Assembly (NCBI GenBank): GCA_002422065.1
Contig: DITO01000244.1
Coordinates: 6,010 to 15,068 of the forward strand
DNA: 9,059 bases
Source: Erysipelotrichaceae bacterium UBA6182
GTDB taxonomy: Bacteria; Bacillota_I; Bacilli_A; Erysipelotrichales; Erysipelotrichaceae
Direction: 5' to 3'
The translations under genes were made by a program, and so were the position numbers. Positions 5,297 through 9,059 of this stretch are shown here, one piece after another (within the stretch, counting starts at the first letter, position 1; every line of letters begins with the position of its first letter). Under the pieces are notes generated by a model. It was not told the origin of the DNA. It made no database searches and saw only the letters and a list, made by a program, of their open reading frames with translations.

Positions 5297-5863
5297 ATGA
5301 TTTATATTCTCTCGGGTATGGCTAAATCAGGAAAATCCCTTATCGCTGATGACATCATCAAAACATATCATATGAGAGTCATCTCAACAGACCTGATTAT
5401 GATGATGTTACATTATGGTAATGATCAGTTATCTATTGATGTCAATAAGAGTGATATCACGGTTAGTCACGCATTAAAGCCTTATCTATTGGGTATGATT
5501 AAATCATTGTCAGGACTCAAAAAAGACTATTTAATCGAAGGGGTTCACATTCAACCCGATTTTGCATATGAGCTTATACAAGCATTTCCAAACAAAATAA
5601 AATGTGTGTTCTTAGGTTATAAAGATGCAGATCCTATCTTAAAAGCAAAAGAACTTAGAAGACACATAAAGGATATTGATAACCCCTGGTATGAATCAAT
5701 GAATGATAAAGAGCTCTTGGAGTTAACAACGTACATGATTCGTGAAAGCGAGAAGTTATACCAAGAATGTTTAAAGTATCAACTAAGATATATTGAAGTC
5801 AAAAACATCATGAAAGAAAAGCTTAATATTATTCATGATTTATTATCAAATGAAATATTATAA
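5297..5863 (+). CDS. Small P-loop nucleotide-binding protein, kinase-like
   Basis: A 188-residue cytoplasmic protein. MIYILSG leads into Walker A GMAKSGKS (residues 7-14), then VISTD with D32, the position where small-molecule kinases place a substrate or base-contacting acid. LIEGVHI with E81 ends a hydrophobic strand. This order resembles P-loop kinases of the adenylate kinase / zeta toxin / 2-phosphoglycerate kinase-like group, but I cannot name the substrate. An arginine-bearing lid-like segment may be KAKELRRHIKDIDNPWY. Start: GGAG (5287-5290) lies 6 nt before ATG 5297; the longer frame from TTG 5243 or ATG 5285 lacks such a site. It stands alone, convergent with the PH-domain gene, and is followed by the terminator at 5956. 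Confidence 0.8.
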   Translation: MIYILSGMAKSGKSLIADDIIKTYHMRVISTDLIMMMLHYGNDQLSIDVNKSDITVSHALKPYLLGMIKSLSGLKKDYLIEGVHIQPDFAYELIQAFPNKIKCVFLGYKDADPILKAKELRRHIKDIDNPWYESMNDKELLELTTYMIRESEKLYQECLKYQLRYIEVKNIMKEKLNIIHDLLSNEIL

Positions 5864-5955
5864 ACATTGAGGCAATAAATGATAAATTTCATTCGCTACT
5901 GCAATGGCTGTTATCTACCAATCTCTCATTCTATGACTATCTAATCATCTAAGTT

Positions 5956-5983
5956 AAAAACGGACTCACATGAGTCCGTTTTA
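5956..5983. terminator. Perfect bidirectional terminator between convergent genes
   Basis: AAAACGGACTCA (5957-5968) and TGAGTCCGTTTT (5971-5982) are perfect complements around CA; a realistic loop is CACATG. T runs occur on both strands, and the stop codon of the minus PH-domain gene begins one base beyond it. The 92-bp stretch before it (5864-5955) shows no gene. Confidence 0.9.
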
Positions 5984-6613
5984 TTAACCTTTATATTTAG
6001 TTCTATACCCTTGATTCTCTTCAGGACGATATTGATTTGGATAATTCAAATCAGAGCGAATATCCATAGAGACTTGTTTCAATTGTTTAAAGACACCATA
6101 GGGATTCTCAATGGCTTTAAACGTGTCATACATCGAGCGCTTTCCATTTTTTGTTGACATGGCTTCACCACTAAATATGCGAATGGATCCCACATTGAAT
6201 AGTTTCTCTAAAGGTCCTACATTCACTTCTAAGTTTTGAATCATATCAAAATCAACTGCTTTGAAGTCAATACCAAAGAAACCACTACGTAACATTACAC
6301 GTTTGGTCGTAATTGCATAACTAACATTTCGATAAACAAGTGCGAGACGAAACATGTTAAGAATACTACCCCAGAAGGGAAACAGATGTAACAACATGAA
6401 TGGAATTAAGAAAGCACTCATGCCACCGAATCCTTCGTTAAGAATTCTCATTACAAAGATGGAATCAAAGGCACCCCACACTAAACCAATTAGAAGAAAA
6501 GGAATCCCTTGTGCTAAAAAGGGGATATAGGATGGTTTACCAGTCCAAAGAATGGTCTCATCATAATCCTTTAATGCTTCAAATTCAGGTGATACTTGTT
6601 CAAAATAATTCAT
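5984..6613 (-). CDS. PH-domain (DUF304/bPH2, YdbS-like) membrane protein
   Basis: A 209-residue protein. Residues 19-28 (ETILWTGKPS) are the usual lead-in of these proteins. Membrane helices follow at about 31-55 and 65-85, then a bacterial PH-like domain from about 94 to 185. Hallmarks are YAITTKRVMLRSGFFG (99-114) followed by VDFDMIQNLEV and LFNVGSIRIFSG. Such proteins are membrane-bound and of largely unknown function; the soluble domain probably binds partners or lipids at the inner face. GAGGGG with 8-nt spacing precedes the ATG. It lies 49 bp downstream of the glycoside hydrolase gene on the same strand and probably shares its transcript, ending at the terminator 5956-5983. The functional link between the two is not evident. 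Confidence 0.85.
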   Translation of the reverse strand: MNYFEQVSPEFEALKDYDETILWTGKPSYIPFLAQGIPFLLIGLVWGAFDSIFVMRILNEGFGGMSAFLIPFMLLHLFPFWGSILNMFRLALVYRNVSYAITTKRVMLRSGFFGIDFKAVDFDMIQNLEVNVGPLEKLFNVGSIRIFSGEAMSTKNGKRSMYDTFKAIENPYGVFKQLKQVSMDIRSDLNYPNQYRPEENQGYRTKYKG

Positions 6614-6662
6614 GATGTTTTCCCCTCACGTATGTAGATGTTAAATATTTGAAGATGCTTGT

Positions 6663-7562
6663 TTATTGTTCTTTAATCCAAGGTTTTGGTGTGCGATCAA
6701 CGTTGTAAATACCCCAATGCTTCTCAGCTTCGAGTGGATTATCTCCACCTTTCCAAGGTTCATCAAAAGCTTCAAAAATAAACATTGTTACTTCATTTGC
6801 TTTAGACCAAGCAATCATCTGATCTAAATAACCTTTTTGCAAAGTTTCATTAGTTTCAGATAAATCCATGTTTTCAGTTGCACTGGTAGTCCAACCAAAC
6901 TCTGTGAAAATCACTGGTTTGTCAGGGAATGCAGCTTTTGTCTCATGATATTGATTAATTGTTAACTCAACAGCTTCTGTGTAAGGAACACGTTGCCACA
7001 GTGGGTAAACATGAATTGAAATAAAATCGACAACTTTAGCTAACTCGACACCTTGATTACGCCATTCATAAGCACCTTCACAGAAAGTGAGAGGTAAATC
7101 AGTTTTGGTTTTTAAGATTATCGCATGCTCAACTAGTGCCTCAGGACTGATTTTATTAGGATGCCAATGCGCAGTGTTTTCATTACCGATTGAGATTCCT
7201 AAAACAATGTCTTTATAGCGATTCGCTAGCTCTGCAACTCGATCAAGTTGTTCAATATTAAATGCCTTGTGTTGAATGAGTTCTTCATCACTATAAACAC
7301 CACCCCAAGGACAGTTTGGATTAGAAATCTCACCTTTAACTTCAACTCCAAGTAAGACTTTAAGAGGTAGTTGATTTGCTTTGATGACTCTTAATACTGA
7401 TTTTGCATGTTCTGATACGTCATACATGCGAATATAATCAAAATGCTTAGTAAGAATTAAAAGATCTTCTAGAACCTCAACATCACTTGGATACGTTTCT
7501 GTGCGTGGGTTTTGCCCATCTCTATAACCTGAATAACAGATAGCTGGTTTGAATTGAAACAT
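6663..7562 (-). CDS. Family-17 glycoside hydrolase-like protein (beta-1,3-glucanase type, COG5309-like)
   Basis: A 299-residue TIM-barrel-type enzyme. The start FKPAICYSGYRDGQ and IRMYDV (44-49) fit the first strands of GH17. GISIGNEN (122-129) provides the likely acid/base E128, and VIFTEFGWTT provides the likely nucleophile E221. VDFISIHVYPLWQ (178-190) and IFEAFDEPWKG are also typical, and the HWGIYNVDRTPKPW end is the usual last strand. GH17 enzymes cleave beta-1,3-linked glucans; the exact substrate here is unknown. No signal peptide is present, so the product should be cytoplasmic, perhaps acting on imported oligosaccharides. AAGGGAAAC precedes the ATG. Upstream lies a promoter (7680-7706) with a leader of about 110 nt that contains a small overlapping ORF. 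Confidence 0.8.
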   Translation of the reverse strand: MFQFKPAICYSGYRDGQNPRTETYPSDVEVLEDLLILTKHFDYIRMYDVSEHAKSVLRVIKANQLPLKVLLGVEVKGEISNPNCPWGGVYSDEELIQHKAFNIEQLDRVAELANRYKDIVLGISIGNENTAHWHPNKISPEALVEHAIILKTKTDLPLTFCEGAYEWRNQGVELAKVVDFISIHVYPLWQRVPYTEAVELTINQYHETKAAFPDKPVIFTEFGWTTSATENMDLSETNETLQKGYLDQMIAWSKANEVTMFIFEAFDEPWKGGDNPLEAEKHWGIYNVDRTPKPWIKEQ

Positions 7563-7662
7563 GTGTTTCCCTTTCTTGGTAATATTGTTGAATTAAAGCG
7601 ATGTAATCCTCATGATCTTTATAATGCTCATTTAATCTTATTGAAGATGATGAATCATGCAT
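7522..7662 (-). CDS. Possible small upstream ORF overlapping the glycoside hydrolase start
   Basis: A 46-codon frame starts at ATG 7662, about 11 nt after the predicted transcript start, and stops at 7522-7524. It overlaps the hydrolase start by about 40 bp in another frame. Its middle, NEHYKDHEDYIALIQQYYQER, looks helical and protein-like for non-coding DNA. No ribosome site precedes the ATG, and two stops lie just upstream in frame. It may be a leader ORF, a relic of a lost gene, or chance. Confidence 0.25.
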   Translation of the reverse strand: MHDSSSSIRLNEHYKDHEDYIALIQQYYQERETHVSIQTSYLLFRL

Positions 7663-7679
7663 CTATTATTGCTTTAATA

Positions 7680-7706
7680 ATTATATCATAGCGATAACTG
7701 AGTCAA
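7680..7706 (-). promoter_or_regulatory. Promoter of the glycoside hydrolase / PH-domain operon
   Basis: On the minus strand: TTGACT (7701-7706, five of six matches), a 15-bp spacer, and perfect TATAAT (7680-7685) with a TG extension (7687-7688). The spacer is short but the extended -10 supports it. It implies a leader of about 110 nt. Confidence 0.65.
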
Positions 7707-7801
7707 TAAAAAATCTTACAATGATGACAATTTACTTTAACTCCTTTCAGATAATCTCAAGGTTATAAATCTATGTGGAACAATGTTGTTATGTTTGATA
7801 T

Positions 7802-7807
7802 TATAAT
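7802..7807 (+). promoter_or_regulatory. -10 box upstream of the membrane protein / lipoprotein pair
   Basis: A perfect TATAAT lies 41 bp before ATG 7849, which fits a short leader. No clear -35 box is seen at 16-18 bp. The remaining 7707-7801 shows no gene. Confidence 0.4.
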
Positions 7808-7848
7808 GATAATAAGTGATTAGAACAATTTAAAGGGGGAAAAACAAT

Positions 7849-8289
7849 ATGATTATGTATCATAGAATAAAAACTAACGTATTTGCGACTATTTTTGGAG
7901 TGCTATTAGGAATCGGATACTTATATTTCTATATCAATGGATACTTTGGAGAGGCCCTTTTTGGTTGGTCTTTTCTTAGTGATTTGCTGATATCTTTTAT
8001 CCATCCTATTGCTATCATTGGGATGATTCCTTTCTTAATCATTGTCTACATTAGAAGAAGAAAGAATTTTGAATTAGGATTTGATGATATACAAAAGACA
8101 ATTAAAACACATGGTATTATCATATTAGTATCTACAATGTTGATCATCGTTTTGTTTATCATTGAGAAGGAGATTGCTTTAGTTTATGCTTTTCTCTATT
8201 TCTTTATTGTTGGATTCTTCAGTTCTTATTTACTAGGAATACGACTATTTGAAATTAAGAACGAAGACACTGATATTGAAATTAGATAA
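7849..8289 (+). CDS. Four-helix membrane protein of unknown function
   Basis: A 146-residue integral membrane protein with hydrophobic segments at about residues 11-29, 46-68, 89-105 and 110-131. The basic loop RRRK follows helix 2, and the C-terminus is acidic (EIKNEDTDIEIR). The positive loop suggests that the loop between helices 2 and 3 is cytoplasmic. AAAGGGGGA (7832-7840) precedes ATG 7849 with 8 nt between. No motif links it to a known family. The lipoprotein gene begins 59 bp later with a nearly identical ribosome site, so they are probably one operon. Confidence 0.7.
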   Translation: MIMYHRIKTNVFATIFGVLLGIGYLYFYINGYFGEALFGWSFLSDLLISFIHPIAIIGMIPFLIIVYIRRRKNFELGFDDIQKTIKTHGIIILVSTMLIIVLFIIEKEIALVYAFLYFFIVGFFSSYLLGIRLFEIKNEDTDIEIR

Positions 8290-8348
8290 AAGATAAGAAA
8301 GGGTTCATTCGTATTCTTAATATGATTTGAAATAAAGGGGGAAAGTTC

Positions 8349-8849
8349 ATGAGAATAAGTATTTTTAAAAAGTACACGGTTAGCTTTAGTTTCATATTCT
8401 TATTTATTCTAGGAGGATGCTCACAAGGTATATCTCAAGAAGAATATGATACTCTTCAAAACAACAATCAATTACTTCAAGAGAAACTAGACAATGTGCT
8501 TGTGTCAGGAACGTGTAGTGGATATTTAGTCGCAACCGTGAGAGGATTTAGTCAGGATTATATCAGTGATGAAGCGGATAAAATGGTCATTGTTACTGAG
8601 TTTCAAAGTAAACCATTTATGCTAACACTATCTGAGGAACAGTTAAAGACTTTAGAGATAGGGAAGAACTATGTCTTTAATATAGAAAACAAAGATATTA
8701 CACTCATTTCTAATGAGTTTGCTAAACAGACAAACAATATTCAACATTTCATCCTCCAATATCAACTTAAGATAGCCTCTGTCTCTTCTGCAATTGAAGC
8801 GCAAAGTGGTTTGGATGGATCAACACTTTCATGCACACCAAAACAGTAG
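8349..8849 (+). CDS. Putative lipoprotein of unknown function
   Basis: A 166-residue exported protein. Residues 1-23 are a lipoprotein signal peptide (basic IFKK, hydrophobic core) ending in lipobox LGGC with C24 as the lipidated residue. A short coiled-coil-like segment follows at about 29-51 (EEYDTLQNNNQLLQEKLDNV), typical of spacer regions in Gram-positive surface lipoproteins. Then comes a small beta-rich domain, with C56 and C162 possibly forming a disulfide. Residues about 82-115 look like a compact beta unit. I do not recognise the family. AAAGGGGGAAA lies just before ATG 8349. It is probably co-transcribed with the membrane protein upstream. Confidence 0.75.
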   Translation: MRISIFKKYTVSFSFIFLFILGGCSQGISQEEYDTLQNNNQLLQEKLDNVLVSGTCSGYLVATVRGFSQDYISDEADKMVIVTEFQSKPFMLTLSEEQLKTLEIGKNYVFNIENKDITLISNEFAKQTNNIQHFILQYQLKIASVSSAIEAQSGLDGSTLSCTPKQ

Positions 8850-8908
8850 CTATTAAAAGTTAGCTATCTAATTAGAGACAGGCTTAAAATAATAGAATAC
8901 ATAAAAGG

Positions 8909-8939
8909 ATACAAACTGAATCAACGTTGTATATTTTTT
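8909..8939 (+). terminator. Weak candidate terminator after the lipoprotein gene
   Basis: ATACAA (8909-8914) pairs with TTGTAT (8927-8932) around a 12-nt loop, followed by A and six T. The stem is short and AT-rich, so the call rests mainly on the T run and the position 60 bp after the stop. Confidence 0.35.
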
Positions 8940-8971
8940 CTTGTCTATAAAGTAAATAATATGATTATTGA

Positions 8972-9059
8972 TTAAAGAGGTTTAAAGCGTGCATTAAAGA
9001 ATCTTAACATTGGAGGTTCATAGATAAATTCTAAACCTGTAATGGTTTCACGCTTGTTG
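8972..9059 (-). CDS. C-terminal end of an unidentified gene (cut by the window)
   Basis: From the right edge on the minus strand the frame reads 28 residues to TAA at 8972-8974 and includes TGLEFIYEPPMLRFFNARF. The composition is protein-like and better than the intergenic AT-rich DNA next to it. The family cannot be told from this fragment. It is convergent with the lipoprotein gene. Confidence 0.55.
   Translation of the reverse strand, partial: NKRETITGLEFIYEPPMLRFFNARFKPL

Noticed and set aside
8847..8866. TAGCTA palindrome after the lipoprotein gene as terminator
   Set aside because: A 6-bp AT-rich stem with no following T run.
1..9059. CRISPR array, insertion sequence or rRNA/tRNA gene
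   Set aside because: I saw no regularly spaced repeats, no transposase with terminal inverted repeats, and no complete tRNA or rRNA sequence.

Overview
The window is AT-rich with standard-code genes, strong GGGGG-type ribosome binding sites, a LemA gene and a one-piece tmRNA. This fits a low-GC Gram-positive bacterium (Bacillota, possibly near Erysipelotrichia or Mollicutes relatives). The genus is not fixed by anything I can see.

Left part (1-1268): an unidentified membrane protein, cut by the window edge, lies downstream of lemA on the minus strand. lemA is divergent from ssrA (tmRNA, 920-1268), and both have readable promoters. The tmRNA appears to encode a short tag ending in S-F-A-A instead of the usual A-L-A-A.

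Centre (1255-4221): a compact genomic island of about 3 kb appears to be inserted at the 3' end of ssrA. A 15-bp stretch spanning the tmRNA acceptor end and CCA (1255-1269) recurs with one mismatch at 4207-4221, directly before a strong terminator that may be the original ssrA terminator. The island holds an AT-rich left flank of about 700 bp with hairpins and one doubtful small ORF. After it come two abutting genes, an AAA15-family ATPase (2045-3352) and an RloB-like protein with TOPRIM-type acidic motifs (3353-4003). This pair has the architecture of the AbiL / Rlo phage-defence systems. No integrase is present, so the island is decayed or moved in trans.

Right part (4232-9059): ordinary-looking chromosome. 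It contains a secreted or anchored unknown protein (minus), a small P-loop nucleotide-binding protein (plus), and a strong bidirectional terminator. A minus-strand pair follows, a family-17 glycoside hydrolase and then a PH-domain membrane protein. Next is a plus-strand pair, a four-helix membrane protein and then a lipoprotein. The last feature is the C-terminal tail of a minus-strand gene at the right edge.

The main biological story is the two-gene ATPase/TOPRIM defence module parked at the tmRNA gene. The other genes look like housekeeping or envelope genes with little mutual connection. All functions come from reading motifs by eye; no database search was run.
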